A stretch of DNA of 54,003 bases from Caballeronia choica. GTDB taxonomy: Bacteria > Pseudomonadota > Gammaproteobacteria > Burkholderiales > Burkholderiaceae. The notes under the pieces were generated by a model. That model searched no databases and was not told the DNA's origin. It saw only the letters and a program-made list of their open reading frames with translations. Each line of letters begins with the position of its first letter. The stretch's first letter is position 1. Location of the stretch: positions 1 to 54,003 of the forward strand of contig NZ_FCON02000049.1 of the NCBI RefSeq assembly GCF_001544535.1, read 5' to 3'. Positions 18,002-27,965 of the stretch are shown here, piece after piece. A program made the position numbers and the translations under genes.

Positions 18002-18763
18002 TCAAGCCGCCGGAATCACTTTCCCGGTGTAGACGACCGGCCCCGTCGGCCCGTTCGGATTCGGCGACCCGCCAAGCGGCTCGACCGACACCGCGAGCGC
18101 CGGGAACGCATTGACCGATGCCGCCTTGATGCGCGCCGTGCCGCCCGCCGGCAACACGCCGAGCGACACCGGATGGCCTTCTTTCGGAAGGCCCCAGAGT
18201 TGCATCGATTTGTCGGCGGGGTCGGCGGCTCCGCTCAGGCGGCGCACGGTCAGTTCCGAGGTCCGGTCGTCCCAGGTGACGAGCATGAACGCGCGCGCGT
18301 CCTTGTCGGCGAGTGTCACGACGTAGCCGACGTGCGGTTCCTGCGCGACTTGCGGCACCGGCACGGGCGCGGACACTGGCGCGGACGTCAACTGCCGCAG
18401 CGCGACGACGAGCGCGAGCGCGGCCACCGCCGTCGCGGCAATCGACCAGCCGCGCCAGAACGACAGGTTTTCGAACCAGCGCGGCGCGGGCCTCGGCTTC
18501 GCTGCGACGACGGCTTCCCGCGCGGCGCCCGGGAGATTCAGGCGCCGCTCGATCGCCGCCCAGACGGATGGCGGCGGCGCGGCGCCCGGCGCGAGTTCGC
18601 CGAGCGCCTCGACATGCGCTCGCCACGTTTCGATCGCGACGCGAATCGCCGGATCGCGTTGCGCGATGCTTTCGAAGCGCCGCCGCGAAGGGCCGCGCAT
18701 CACGCCGAGCGTGTATTCGGCGGCGAGCCGGTCGACGAGTCCTGCGTGCCGGTGCAGGTCCAT
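18002..18763 (-). CDS. Anti-sigma factor, RskA family
   Basis: A 253-residue inner-membrane protein. The cytoplasmic N-terminal part (LVDRLAAEYTLGVMRGPSRRRFE) is the anti-sigma binding region seen in RskA/RsgI-type proteins. One membrane helix is formed by GWSIAATAVAALALVVAL, and the periplasmic C-terminal domain has the RskA signature with QLWGLPKEGHPVSLGVLP. Its start overlaps the sigma gene stop by one base (TGATG), so the two are translationally coupled. It should sequester the sigma factor until a periplasmic signal triggers release. Confidence 0.9.
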   Translation of the reverse strand: MDLHRHAGLVDRLAAEYTLGVMRGPSRRRFESIAQRDPAIRVAIETWRAHVEALGELAPGAAPPPSVWAAIERRLNLPGAAREAVVAAKPRPAPRWFENLSFWRGWSIAATAVAALALVVALRQLTSAPVSAPVPVPQVAQEPHVGYVVTLADKDARAFMLVTWDDRTSELTVRRLSGAADPADKSMQLWGLPKEGHPVSLGVLPAGGTARIKAASVNAFPALAVSVEPLGGSPNPNGPTGPVVYTGKVIPAA

Positions 18764-19347
18764 CACAGACCTCCCAGGCAAGCCTTGAGCTTTTCGAGGC
18801 CGCGCCGGATCCACGATTTCACCGTGCCGAGCGGGACTTTCATCACCTCGGCCACTTCGCTGTGGCTCTGATCACGCAGATAGGCGAGCGCGACAGCCTG
18901 ACGCTGGTTCGCTTCGAGCCGTTCCATGCAGAGCCTGAGCTGCCGTGCTTCCTCGCTCAGCAGCGTCTGTTCCGACGGATCGGCCTCGTTGCCGGGCAGG
19001 GTGTCGTCCAACGCTTCGCTCCATTGCGTCTCCGCGCTCGCGCCGTTGGCCTTCTGCCGCCGCAGGTAGTCGAGCGCGCGATTTCGCACGATTGCCGCCA
19101 TCCAGGTCATCGGCGCGGAGAGTCCCGCGCGATAGTCGCCCGCATAGCGCCAGATGTTGACGAAAGCGTCTTGCAGAACCTCCTCGGCCCACTCGCGCTT
19201 CACCAATATACGAAGCGCGAGGCCGAACAGTTTCGACGAAGTGAGGTCGTAGAGCGCGCGCAGCGCGGCGGCGTCCTCGCTCGCGACGCGATCCAGCAGT
19301 TGCACGAGCGTGTCGGGTGTCGGATCGCGGGGGAGGGCTGTCGTCAT
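18763..19347 (-). CDS. ECF RNA polymerase sigma factor
   Basis: A 194-residue extracytoplasmic-function sigma-70 factor. Region 2 shows AEEVLQDAFVNIWRYAGDYRAG and MTWMAAIVRNRALDYLRR; region 4 has QRQAVALAYLRDQSHSEVAEVMKVPLGTVKSWIRRGLEKLK, a good helix-turn-helix (residues described separately). Its pairing with an RskA-type anti-sigma resembles SigK-like groups. On the plus strand 100-190 bases upstream of its start are two CATCC-N16-CGTA elements that may be its targets. The start is the ATG at 19347. Confidence 0.93.
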   Translation of the reverse strand: MTTALPRDPTPDTLVQLLDRVASEDAAALRALYDLTSSKLFGLALRILVKREWAEEVLQDAFVNIWRYAGDYRAGLSAPMTWMAAIVRNRALDYLRRQKANGASAETQWSEALDDTLPGNEADPSEQTLLSEEARQLRLCMERLEANQRQAVALAYLRDQSHSEVAEVMKVPLGTVKSWIRRGLEKLKACLGGL

Positions 19348-19452
19348 GGGACCGGTCGCGTGAGGCCGTTCGAAGGGAGCGTTCGAAGGCGCGCGACCAT
19401 CTTACAGAACTAACGGGCGTCGTCCGACCCCGTATTTTTCTGGATGAGTCTG

Positions 19453-19535
19453 CATCCGATTGGATCGCCGCAACGTAGGGAGGGTGACGGCGTGCAGGAA
19501 ACGCGTGCATCCGCTCGAATCGATGCGGCGTAAGG
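19453..19535 (+). promoter_or_regulatory. Two tandem ECF-type promoter-like elements
   Basis: CATCC (19453-19457), 16 bases, CGTAGG (19474-19479); then CATCC (19508-19512), 16 bases, CGTAAGG (19529-19535). The spacers are also partly alike, so this is a 55-base-spaced repeat. CATCC-type -35 elements with CGTA/CGAAT-type -10 elements are known for SigK-like ECF factors, as I recall. The pairing with the neighbouring sigma gene is inference. Confidence 0.45.
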
Positions 19536-19662
19536 AGAGACAACAGCCGGGAGACCGTTCGGGGAAACGAGAAACCAGAAACGCCGGGCGTCGCGCGCCG
19601 TGCGCGGCCACGCTCACCGCGTGTCCCCGTTTTCCCTGGCGCATCCGGGGAAGACGGTTTTT

Positions 19663-19690
19663 ACCCGGCCTTCACGGCCGGGTATTTTTT
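19663..19690 (+). terminator. Plus-strand rho-independent terminator
   Basis: An 8-base-pair GC-rich stem (ACCCGGCC / GGCCGGGT) around TTCAC, followed by ATTTTTT. On the minus strand the hairpin is followed by A's, so it works only for plus-strand transcription, yet no plus-strand gene precedes it. Confidence 0.7.
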
Positions 19691-19712
19691 GTGTGCTTCC
19701 GATGCGGCGCAC

Positions 19713-20537
19713 TCATTCGCTTCCCACCAGGATCACGAGCTTCAGGTCTTCGCGATGCGCGGGCTTGAACGTGATCTGGTGATAGACGAGCCGCCCATGC
19801 GCCGGATGGTTGAACGCGCGTTCGCCGCCTTCCCGCTCACCGACATCCTGCGACGCCCAGAAGCGCGCAAACGCGTCGCTCGCCGAGCTCAGGCCGTCGA
19901 TCAGCGCGCGGGTGGGTGCGTCGTTCAGATGGCGGATCGAATCGGCGCGAAACTCCGCGACCAGCCGCCGCGCGCGCGTCTCCCAGTCGACGACCAGTTC
20001 CTGCGCACGCGGCATCGTGAACATGTAGGTCAGCAGGTTGCGGTCGTTTTCGCCGTCGAGCCAGCCGACGAACAAGTCGGCGGCCTGCGGGTTCCAGCGC
20101 AGCGCGTTCCACTGCCGGTCGAGCACGTAGGCGGGCGCGCCGATCAGCGCGACCGTCTGCAGCAGCGCGGCCGGCGCGTCCTGCGCCGCCGGATCGGGCT
20201 CGGCGGGATCACGCTGGGCGGCCAGTTCGAACAGATACGCCCGTTCGGCGCGCGACAACTGGAGCGCGACGGCGATGCGCGCGAGCGCATCGGCGGAAGC
20301 GGACACCGGGCGGCCTTGCTCGATCCACGTGTACCAGGTCGGGCTGACGCCGCACAACTGCGCGACTTCCTCGCGGCGCAGGCCCGGCGTGCGGCGGCGC
20401 GGCCCGGGCGGCAGGCCGACGGCGAGCGGCGAAAGCCGCTCGCGATGCGCGCGGATGAAATCGCCGAGCGCGCGCGCGGGCGTCGCGTCGAGCGGAGGCG
20501 GAGCGGTCTCGTTTTTTTCTGTGGACGGCGTGATCAT
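19713..20537 (-). CDS. XRE-family regulator with MmyB-like ligand-binding domain
   Basis: A 274-residue transcription factor. The N-terminal helix-turn-helix is seen in RRTPGLRREEVAQLCGVSPTWYTWIEQGR, a sequence typical of the PF13560 + MmyB (PF17765) family. The C-terminal part has NALRWNPQAADLF and RNLLTYMF. MmyB-like domains may bind fatty acids or other small ligands; the ligand here is unknown. The first 25 residues are an extra polar tail. Start ATG at 20537. The divergent methyltransferase gene is its probable target, and a perfect palindrome lies between them. Confidence 0.88.
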   Translation of the reverse strand: MITPSTEKNETAPPPLDATPARALGDFIRAHRERLSPLAVGLPPGPRRRTPGLRREEVAQLCGVSPTWYTWIEQGRPVSASADALARIAVALQLSRAERAYLFELAAQRDPAEPDPAAQDAPAALLQTVALIGAPAYVLDRQWNALRWNPQAADLFVGWLDGENDRNLLTYMFTMPRAQELVVDWETRARRLVAEFRADSIRHLNDAPTRALIDGLSSASDAFARFWASQDVGEREGGERAFNHPAHGRLVYHQITFKPAHREDLKLVILVGSE

Positions 20538-20597
20538 CAGACTCGGGGCCGGCTGGATAATCCGGCGGGTAGTTTAGATACCAGAATAATTGCTTGA

Positions 20598-20613
20598 CTT
20601 GTACTGGTACAAG
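20598..20613. promoter_or_regulatory. Operator palindrome between XRE regulator and methyltransferase
   Basis: CTTGTAC-TG-GTACAAG, a perfect 7-2-7 inverted repeat. On the minus strand it overlaps a plausible -35 (TTGTAC) with TATTCT 18 bases on for the regulator gene; a plus-strand TTGACT overlaps its left edge. Binding by the XRE protein is inferred. Confidence 0.55.
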
Positions 20614-20680
20614 GCGGGCTCTATTGTAGCGGCTCGGACCCCCGATAACGCGCTGTCAAACCCACTGCACGGAGCATTCA

Positions 20681-21433
20681 ATGAAACACCACGACCAGGT
20701 CGCCGACGCGTTCGGCACCACCGCCGCCGCCTATTTGACGAGCGCCGTCCACGCGACGGGCGCCGATTTGCAGGAACTGGCGCGCCAAGTCGCCGCGACA
20801 CCGGGCGCCGTCGTCCTCGACCTGGGCTGCGGCGCGGGTCACGTGAGCTTCGCGGTGGCGCCGGGCGCGCAATCCGTGGTCGCCTACGACATCGCCGAGC
20901 CGATGCTCGCGACGGTCGCCGGCGCGGCGCGCGAGCGCGGCCTCGACAACATCCGCACGCAGCAAGGACCGGCGGAGAAACTGCCGTTCGCCGATGCCTC
21001 GTTCGACTGGGTGCTCTCGCGCATGAGCGCGCATCACTGGCACGGCGTGCCGGCGGCGCTCGCCGAGGTCCGGCGCGTGCTGAAGCCGGGCGGACGCGTG
21101 CTGTTCGTCGATATCGCGGGCGCCGATCATCCGCTCCTCGACACGCACATCCAGGCGATCGAGTTGTTGCGCGACGGTTCGCATATCCGCGACTATCGCG
21201 CCGACGAGTGGATCGCGTTGTTTGAAGGCGCGGGCTTTCAGGCAAAGGTGAAGAGTCGCTGGCGCCTGCCGCTCGAATTCGACGCGTGGGTTAAGCGCAT
21301 GCGCACGCCGCCGGAGCGCGTGGTCGCGATCAAGTCGATGTGGAACAACGCGCCCGACGAAGTGCGGCAGTACTTCGCGGTGCAGGAAGACGGCTCGTTC
21401 GAACTCGACGCGTTGATGATCGAGGCGAGCTGA
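20681..21433 (+). CDS. Class I SAM-dependent methyltransferase
   Basis: A 250-residue Methyltransf_11-type enzyme. Motif I is VVLDLGCGAGHVSFAVA, the acidic residue of motif II is in VVAYDIAEPML, and motif III/post-III are LPFADASFDWVLSR and RVLKPGGRVLFVDI. It resembles UbiE/BioC-like small-molecule methyltransferases; the acceptor is unknown. GGAG lies 7 bases before the ATG. It is divergent from the XRE regulator and ends at a bidirectional terminator shared with ppc. Confidence 0.9.
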   Translation: MKHHDQVADAFGTTAAAYLTSAVHATGADLQELARQVAATPGAVVLDLGCGAGHVSFAVAPGAQSVVAYDIAEPMLATVAGAARERGLDNIRTQQGPAEKLPFADASFDWVLSRMSAHHWHGVPAALAEVRRVLKPGGRVLFVDIAGADHPLLDTHIQAIELLRDGSHIRDYRADEWIALFEGAGFQAKVKSRWRLPLEFDAWVKRMRTPPERVVAIKSMWNNAPDEVRQYFAVQEDGSFELDALMIEAS

Positions 21434-21455
21434 TTTCCTGGAGGCACCAATAAAA

Positions 21456-21488
21456 ACGGCACGGATCATTTCCGTGCCGTCGTTTTTT
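21456..21488. terminator. Bidirectional terminator, methyltransferase / ppc
   Basis: Perfect 10-base-pair stem (21456-21465 with 21471-21480), loop TCATT, with AAAAA to the left and TTTTTT to the right. Lies between two converging genes. Confidence 0.9.
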
Positions 21489-21500
21489 CAACGCCGCCGA

Positions 21501-24500
21501 TCAGCCCGTATTGCGCAATCCCGCCGCGATGCCGTTGATCGTCAGGTGAATCCCGCGCCGCAAGCGCACGTTCTGGTCGCCGGCGCGGTGACGCTTCAGT
21601 AGCTCGACCTGCAAGTGATTCAACGGATCGAGATACGGGAAGCGGTTCTTGATCGAACGCGCGAGGAGCGGGTTGTCGGCGAGGCGTTCGCTCTTGCCGG
21701 TGATCTCCGCCAGCACGTTCGACGTGCGCTCCCACTCGCCGACGATCCGCTCGAACACGTGCTTCCTCAACTTCTTGTCCGCGACGAGTTGCGCATAGCG
21801 AGAGGCCACCGCGAGATCCGTCTTGGCGAGCACCATGTCCATGTTCGACAGCAGATTCGCGAAGAACGGCCAGGTCTTGTGCATCTTCTTTAGCGTGGCG
21901 AGACGCTTGTTGCGCTCGGCGTCGGTGTCGGCGCTGTCGAGATATTCACTCACCGCGCTGCCGAAGCCGTACCAGCCGGTCAGCAGCAACCGGCATTGAC
22001 CCCACGAGAAGCCCCACGGGATCGCGCGCAAATCCTCGATCTTGCGCTGCTTCGGGTCTTGGAGCTTGCGCGAAGCCGGCCGGCTGCCGATGTTGAGTTC
22101 CGCGATTTCCACGATCGGCGTCGAGGAGAAGAAGTAGTCGGTGAAGCCCGGCGTTTCGTAGACGAGCGCGCGATAGGACGCCATTGCCGCGTCCGACAGC
22201 GTCTGCATCGCCGCTTCGAAGAGCGGCAATTGCGCGGGCGCGTTTTCGTGCGGCAACAGCGACGCTTCGAGCGTCGCCGCGACGACCGTCTCCAGGTTGC
22301 GCCGCCCGATTTCCGGATTGCCGAACTTGCTCGCGATCACTTCGCCCTGTTCGGTCAGCCGGATTTGCCCGTCGACGGTGCCGGGCGGCTGCGACAGGAT
22401 CGCCTGATAGGTCGGGCCGCCGCCGCGTCCGACCGTGCCGCCGCGTCCGTGGAACAAACGCAAAGTCGTGCCACGCTGCTTGAACAGCGCGACGAGCGCC
22501 AGTTCCGCGCGATACAACTCCCAGTTCGACGTGAGAAAGCCGCCGTCCTTGTTGCTGTCGGAGTAGCCGAGCATCACTTCCTGCTCGCCGCCCTGGTTTT
22601 CGACGAGCGCGTCGATGCCCGGCAGCGCGAAGAATTCGCCCATGATGTGCGGCGCGTTGCGCAAGTCGGCGATCGTCTCGAAGAGCGGAATCACCATCAG
22701 GCCGTTGCGCGCGGCGTCGTCGTCGCTGCCGAGACGCCCTTGCAGCACGCCCGTTTCCTTTTGCAGCAGCATCACTTCCAGCAGGTCGCTGACGGTTTCC
22801 GTATGCGAAATGATGTAGTTGCGCACGGCGCGCTCGCCGAATTTCTCGCGCGTCACGCGGGCCATTTCCAGCACGCCGAGTTCGCTCTTCGCGAGATCGG
22901 AGTAGTCCGCGTAGGGCAGGCGCAGCGGCCGCGGCTGGGCGAGTTCCTTGAGCAACAGGCTGCGCTTCTCTTCTTCGGAAAGCGCGGCGTAATCCGCCTC
23001 GACGCCCGCGCGCGCGAACAATTCCGTGATCACCGCCTCGTGGATGTCCGAGCTCTGCCGCAAGTCGATACTCGCCAGATGGAACCCGAACACTTCGGCC
23101 GCGCGAGCGAGCGGCGCGAGACACTGCGTTGCGAGCGACGCGCCGTGATGCTGTCCGAGCGAATCGATCAGCACGTGCAGATCGCGCGCGAACTCGGCGG
23201 CATCGGCGTACGGCGTCGCGCGAACCGGTGCGGCGCCGCGCCCGGGGCTCCGCACCGACACGACGCCTTCGCCGAGCCGCACGCGGGCGCTCGCCGCGAG
23301 CCGGGTATAGATGCCGATCAGCGCGCGCCGGTACGGCTCGTCGGTGCGATGCGGCGACTGGTCGGGCGATGCGTCGGCGAGCGCCTTCAGCGCATCGCTC
23401 GAACCGCAGAGCAGGTTCGACACCGACAGTTCCGCGCCGAGCTTGTGCACCTGCTCCAGATAGTGTTCGAAGATCACCGTCGCCTGCCGCGTGATGGCGG
23501 TTTCAAGCGTCGGGCCGGTGACGTTCGGATTGCCGTCGCGATCGCCGCCGATCCAGCTTCCCATCTGGAAGAACGGCGGCAGTCGCGCGGCCAGACCGTG
23601 CTCGGCGAGCGCGTTCTCGATGTCGGCGTAGAGCGCGGGGATTTCGGCCAAAAAGGTCGCGCGGTAATAGGAGAGCGCGTTCTCGATTTCATCGCCGACG
23701 GTCAGGCGCGCGTCGCGCAGCATGCGCGTCTGCCAGAGCGACGTGACGCGTGCGCGCAGCAGCGATTCGTTGTGCGAGCGCTCGCGGGCCGTCAATTCCT
23801 GGTCGCGCTCGGCGAGCAGGCGCGCGATGTCGTGTTGCGCGTCGAGAATGCTCTTGCGCTGGACTTCGGTCGGGTGCGCGGTGAGTACGGGGACGATCAG
23901 CGCGTCGTCGAAGAATTTCTGCAGCAGCCCTTTTGTCTCTTCGCCCTTCGACTTGGCCTGCATCTGCTCGATGGCATAGGCGATTGTGCCGGCCTGCGGC
24001 GCGGACCCGGCGAGCGCGTGAATGCGGCGACGCCGGTTGTGATGCCGGTCTTCCGCGATGTTCGCGAGATGCGAGAAATAGCTGAACGCGCGCACGACGC
24101 TGACCGTCTGTTCCGGCGTCAACTGGCGCAGGCGCTTTTCGAGCGTCTGCGACGCCTCGCCGTCATCTTCGCGGTGGAACTTGACGGCCGTCTGGCGAAT
24201 CGCTTCGACGACGTCGAATACCGCGTCGCCTTCCTGTTCGCGCAGCACTTCGCCGAGCAGGCGGCCGAGGAAGCGGATGTCTTCGAAAAGCGGCCGGTCC
24301 TTGTCTTCGCGGGCGCGGGTGGGCGCGCGTTTCGACGATTCCGCCGGCGCTGCGTCCGCGCCGTTCGGCTTGTCCGCCGCCGCGGGTTTCACAGCCGCGG
24401 GCTTTGCAGCCGACTTCGGCGTCTTGACCGCGACGGCCGTCTTCGACGCCTTCGTGGCGGTCGCGGCGCGCGTGACGACGGTGGATGACAACGACGGCGC

Positions 24501-24578
24501 CGGACGCGAAGCGTCGGACGGGGAGTCGGGCAAAGCAGCATTGCGGCGCGCGCGGCGCGCCGATCCGGAAGACGTCAC
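21501..24578 (-). CDS. ppc: Phosphoenolpyruvate carboxylase
   Basis: A cytoplasmic enzyme of about 1025 residues that carboxylates PEP to oxaloacetate, refilling the citric-acid cycle. Active-site blocks are [13 protein letters not shown] (catalytic His), [31 protein letters not shown] and [14 protein letters not shown]. Bacterial enzymes are usually 880-930 residues; this one carries an extra N-terminal segment of about 90 residues rich in Ala, Lys and Pro. I chose the GTG at 24578 because GAGGAA lies 7 bases upstream and the protein then begins [13 protein letters not shown]; the ATG at 24608 has no ribosome-binding site. Divergent from hemC. Confidence 0.94.
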   Translation of the reverse strand: MTSSGSARRARRNAALPDSPSDASRPAPSLSSTVVTRAATATKASKTAVAVKTPKSAAKPAAVKPAAADKPNGADAAPAESSKRAPTRAREDKDRPLFEDIRFLGRLLGEVLREQEGDAVFDVVEAIRQTAVKFHREDDGEASQTLEKRLRQLTPEQTVSVVRAFSYFSHLANIAEDRHHNRRRRIHALAGSAPQAGTIAYAIEQMQAKSKGEETKGLLQKFFDDALIVPVLTAHPTEVQRKSILDAQHDIARLLAERDQELTARERSHNESLLRARVTSLWQTRMLRDARLTVGDEIENALSYYRATFLAEIPALYADIENALAEHGLAARLPPFFQMGSWIGGDRDGNPNVTGPTLETAITRQATVIFEHYLEQVHKLGAELSVSNLLCGSSDALKALADASPDQSPHRTDEPYRRALIGIYTRLAASARVRLGEGVVSVRSPGRGAAPVRATPYADAAEFARDLHVLIDSLGQHHGASLATQCLAPLARAAEVFGFHLASIDLRQSSDIHEAVITELFARAGVEADYAALSEEEKRSLLLKELAQPRPLRLPYADYSDLAKSELGVLEMARVTREKFGERAVRNYIISHTETVSDLLEVMLLQKETGVLQGRLGSDDDAARNGLMVIPLFETIADLRNAPHIMGEFFALPGIDALVENQGGEQEVMLGYSDSNKDGGFLTSNWELYRAELALVALFKQRGTTLRLFHGRGGTVGRGGGPTYQAILSQPPGTVDGQIRLTEQGEVIASKFGNPEIGRRNLETVVAATLEASLLPHENAPAQLPLFEAAMQTLSDAAMASYRALVYETPGFTDYFFSSTPIVEIAELNIGSRPASRKLQDPKQRKIEDLRAIPWGFSWGQCRLLLTGWYGFGSAVSEYLDSADTDAERNKRLATLKKMHKTWPFFANLLSNMDMVLAKTDLAVASRYAQLVADKKLRKHVFERIVGEWERTSNVLAEITGKSERLADNPLLARSIKNRFPYLDPLNHLQVELLKRHRAGDQNVRLRRGIHLTINGIAAGLRNTG

Positions 24579-24852
24579 GTTGGGTTCCTCATGGAAGCCA
24601 AGGCCCATATACAGAGGGAGACGGCATCGCGGCGCAATGGGCGCTCATCGAATGCACTGCCGCTCTGTCGATCGTGCGTGCGAGGAGAGGGTGAAGCACC
24701 TGCAGTCCGGGACCTCGCGGTCCCTCGTCTCCTTCCACGACGCCCGCCTGACGGCCTTGCACAGGCTCTAGGCGGGTTATCCGTCTGTAAATGGACCCTG
24801 GCGTGCGTGCTACCATTGTTTGTTATCCATCCCGTCATTCGATCGAGCATCA

Positions 24853-25851
24853 ATGAATTCCGAGACACATTCCACGACACCACCCAAGAGCCTTGTGATC
24901 GCTTCTAGGGAAAGCCGGCTCGCCATGTGGCAAGCCGAGCACGTGCGGTGTGCGCTGCACAAATTATATCCATCTTGTGACACAAAAATCCTCGGAATGA
25001 CGACGCGCGGCGACCAGATTCTTGATCGCACGCTCTCGAAGGTGGGCGGCAAGGGCTTGTTTGTAAAGGAACTGGAAGCCGCGCTCGCCGAAGGCCGCGC
25101 GGATCTCGCCGTGCATTCGCTGAAAGATGTGCCGATGGAATTGCCCGACGGCTTCGCGCTCAGCACGATTCTCGAACGCGAGGATCCGCGCGATGCGTTC
25201 GTGTCGCAGTTCGCTTCTCTGGCGGAGTTGCCGGAAGGCAGCATCGTGGGCACGTCGAGCCTGCGTCGCGAGGCCATGCTGCGCATGCATTTTCCTCACC
25301 TCGACGTGCGTCCGCTGCGCGGCAATCTCGACACGCGGCTCGCCAAGCTCGATCGCGGCGACTACGCGGGGATCATCCTTGCCGCGGCCGGTTTGAAGCG
25401 GCTCGGGCTGGAGGCACGCATCCGCGCGCTGCTCGATGTCGACGAAAGCCTTCCGGCCGCAGGGCAGGGCGCGCTCGGCATCGAGATTCGCGCCGATCGC
25501 GCGGACCTCGCCGCGTGGCTCGCGCCGCTGCATCATCCGCAGACGGCCGCGGCGGTCGAAGCGGAACGCATGGTTTCGCGCTCGCTGGGCGGTAGCTGCG
25601 AAGTGCCGCTCGCCGCGTACGCGACATGGCACGACGGCACGTTGCGCCTGCGCGGTTGCGTGGCGACGCCCGATGGCCAGCGCGTGCTGACAGCCGAAGG
25701 CACAGCGGCCGCGCCGGACCTCGAAGGCGCGCTGGAACTGGGCCGGCGCGTTTCCGCCGATCTCGAAGCGCAGGGCGCGATGGAGATCGTGCGCGCGCTT
25801 TCCACGGCAAGCGGCGCGCGCGTGCCGCCCGCCGCGACGCCCGCCGCCTGA
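24853..25851 (+). CDS. hemC: Porphobilinogen deaminase (hydroxymethylbilane synthase)
   Basis: A 332-residue cytosolic enzyme that joins four porphobilinogens into hydroxymethylbilane in heme synthesis. Recognisable are [60 protein letters not shown], and the cofactor attachment Cys249 in [13 protein letters not shown]. The ATG at 24853 ([13 protein letters not shown]) is chosen over a TTG at 24820. The stop overlaps the next gene by one base (TGATG), so it is translationally coupled to hemDX. Confidence 0.96.
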   Translation: MNSETHSTTPPKSLVIASRESRLAMWQAEHVRCALHKLYPSCDTKILGMTTRGDQILDRTLSKVGGKGLFVKELEAALAEGRADLAVHSLKDVPMELPDGFALSTILEREDPRDAFVSQFASLAELPEGSIVGTSSLRREAMLRMHFPHLDVRPLRGNLDTRLAKLDRGDYAGIILAAAGLKRLGLEARIRALLDVDESLPAAGQGALGIEIRADRADLAAWLAPLHHPQTAAAVEAERMVSRSLGGSCEVPLAAYATWHDGTLRLRGCVATPDGQRVLTAEGTAAAPDLEGALELGRRVSADLEAQGAMEIVRALSTASGARVPPAATPAA

Positions 25852-27965
25852 TGACGAGCGCGCGTCGTGCAACCGTAGTCGTCACCCGGCCGATCGGCCA
25901 GTCCGCCGCGTTGCTCGCGCGTCTCGCCGCAGACGGCTTCGACACACTCGAATTCCCCCTGATCGACATCGCCCCCGTCAGCGACGACGCCCTGCTGCGC
26001 GCCGCGCTCGACGAGCTCTACGGCCCGCGCAAGTACGCGCTGGTGGTGTTCGTGTCGCCGAACGCCGTCGACTACGCGTTCGGCAAGCTCGGCGCTTCGT
26101 GGCCGGCGGATGTGCCGGTGGGCGTCGTAGGTCCAGGCAGCATCGCGGCGCTCGCGCGGCAGGGCGTGGCGGCGCCCGGCTATTGCGTGATCAGCCCATC
26201 GGCCGAACACCCCGATCCGCGTTTCGATTCCGAAGCGCTCTACGTCGCGATCGAAGCGCACTTCGGCGCCGAAGGACGCGGGGGCCTCGAAGGCAAGCGC
26301 GTGCTGATCGTGCGCGGCGACGGCGGCCGCGAATGGCTCGCCGAGCGGCTGACCGAAGCCGGCGCGACGGTCGAGAAAGTGGCGGCGTACCGGCGCATCG
26401 TGCCCGAGCCGTCGATGCAGAAGTGGGAGCGCATCCACGCGTTGCTCGCCGACGTGTCGAACGGCGCACACGGATGGCTGCTGACGAGTTCCGAAGGCGT
26501 GCGCAATCTCGAGGAACTCGCACGCGAGCATCTGAGCCGCGATGAAACCGCGCAATTGAAGCGCGCGCCGCTCGTGACGCCGCATCCGCGTATTGCCGAA
26601 GCCGCGCGGCAGGCGGGTTTTGATAGGATTACGGTGTCCGGTGCCGGCGACGAGCGCATCGCGGAGGCGATCAGGGCAACGCTTGCCGCCACAGACGCAG
26701 CCCCGGCCGCACGAGATGCCGCTCCCCAGTCGACGCAATCGAGACAATCGACCATCGACGCTTCGAAGAACTCCAATGCGGAATCCGCGCCGACGGATTC
26801 CAAACCGGCCGCAGCGCCGGCCCACCAACCGGCTCAATCACGCATGACTGATTCGAACGATTCCAAGAAAGCCCCACCTCAGCCGACTGTGACACCGCCC
26901 TTGCCGCCGAACACGCCATTCACGCCCTACGAGGCGCAACCGAAGCGCGGCGGCGGCGCGGGCACTGCGTTGTTGTGGGCCGTGATCGTGATCGTCGCGG
27001 TGGCGGCGGGCGCGGGTGGCTTCCTGATCAACCGCAAGTTCGAGCGAACCGACCAGCAGTTCGCCCAGCGCCTGCAAGCAGCCGACACCGAAGCCGCCGA
27101 CCTGCGCGCCAAAGCCGATCAGGCCGCGAGTTCCGCGGGCGCGCTCAACACGCAGATCATCCAGTTGCAAGGCAAGCTGAACGACGCCGAGACCCATAGC
27201 CAGGCGTTGCAGCAGCAGTACCAGGATCTCGCCAGCAACCGCGACGACTGGACCATCGCCGAAGTCGAGCAGATTCTCTCCAGCGCGAGCCAGCAGTTGC
27301 AACTCACGGGCAACGTCCAGCTGGCGCTCTTCGCGCTGCAAAGCGCCGACACACGCCTCGCCGCGACGAACGGCCCGCAGGTCGTCACGATCCGCAAGGC
27401 CGTCGCGCAGGATATCGACAAGCTGAAGTCCACGCCGAGCACCGATCTCACCGGCCTCGCGATCAAGCTCGACACCGCCATCGACCAGATCGACCACTTG
27501 CCGCTCGCGGGCGAGGCGCCGATCGATCGCGCCACCGCGCACGCGGCCGCGCCCGCGAACAGCGCGACGATCGCGGCGGCGACCGGCCAGCCGCGCTGGA
27601 AAGTGCTGTGGCAGCAGTTCACGAGCGGCATCGGGCAACAGTTGTCGAGCCTGGTTTCGGTGCGCCGCATCGACAACGCCGACGCGATGCTGACTTCGCC
27701 CGACCAGGGCTATTTCGTGCGTGAGAACGTGAAGCTGCGCCTGCTGTCGGCGCGCCTGTCGCTGCTCTCGCGCAGTGAGCCGACGCTCAAGTCCGACCTG
27801 CACGCCGCCGATGCCGCGCTTGGCCGCTACTTCGACCCGTCGTCGAAGAAGGTCCAGGCCGTGCGCGATCTCGTCAAGCAGGTCGACCAGGCGTCGCTCG
27901 CGGTCGCCGTGCCGAACCTGAACGCGAGCCTCGCGGCCGTCCACCAGTTCAAGCGAGGCGGATGA
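25851..27965 (+). CDS. hemDX: Fused uroporphyrinogen-III synthase HemD / membrane protein HemX
   Basis: A 704-residue fusion. Residues 1-265 are uroporphyrinogen-III synthase: VVVTRPIGQSAALLARL, VFVSPNAVDYAF, VGPGSIAALA, WLLTSSEGVRNL, and VTPHPRIAEAARQAGF. A polar linker rich in Ser/Ala/Pro follows. HemX begins near residue 332, where an internal ATG (26844) could serve as a second start. It has one membrane helix at about 371-393, then a coiled coil (residues about 400-470) and a helical periplasmic domain. HemD closes the tetrapyrrole ring; HemX's role is unclear. Such fusions occur in Burkholderia-group genomes. The start overlaps hemC and the end overlaps hemY. Confidence 0.93.
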   Translation: MTSARRATVVVTRPIGQSAALLARLAADGFDTLEFPLIDIAPVSDDALLRAALDELYGPRKYALVVFVSPNAVDYAFGKLGASWPADVPVGVVGPGSIAALARQGVAAPGYCVISPSAEHPDPRFDSEALYVAIEAHFGAEGRGGLEGKRVLIVRGDGGREWLAERLTEAGATVEKVAAYRRIVPEPSMQKWERIHALLADVSNGAHGWLLTSSEGVRNLEELAREHLSRDETAQLKRAPLVTPHPRIAEAARQAGFDRITVSGAGDERIAEAIRATLAATDAAPAARDAAPQSTQSRQSTIDASKNSNAESAPTDSKPAAAPAHQPAQSRMTDSNDSKKAPPQPTVTPPLPPNTPFTPYEAQPKRGGGAGTALLWAVIVIVAVAAGAGGFLINRKFERTDQQFAQRLQAADTEAADLRAKADQAASSAGALNTQIIQLQGKLNDAETHSQALQQQYQDLASNRDDWTIAEVEQILSSASQQLQLTGNVQLALFALQSADTRLAATNGPQVVTIRKAVAQDIDKLKSTPSTDLTGLAIKLDTAIDQIDHLPLAGEAPIDRATAHAAAPANSATIAAATGQPRWKVLWQQFTSGIGQQLSSLVSVRRIDNADAMLTSPDQGYFVRENVKLRLLSARLSLLSRSEPTLKSDLHAADAALGRYFDPSSKKVQAVRDLVKQVDQASLAVAVPNLNASLAAVHQFKRGG

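Larger units (their letters stand above)
19348..19712. other. 365-base intergenic region between sigma and XRE genes
   Basis: No protein gene stands out. It holds a stem-loop with a T tract at 19413-19438, two tandem ECF-promoter-like elements on the plus strand, and a plus-strand terminator at 19663-19690. Both flanking genes are on the minus strand, so the plus-strand signals do not belong to either. Confidence 0.6.

Noticed and set aside
19460-19768. 102-codon plus-strand ORF in the sigma/XRE intergenic region
   Set aside because: It runs through the terminator at 19663-19690 and into the XRE gene, with no family resemblance.
21996-24488. 830-codon plus-strand frame opposite ppc
   Set aside because: Shadow of ppc with no recognisable motif.
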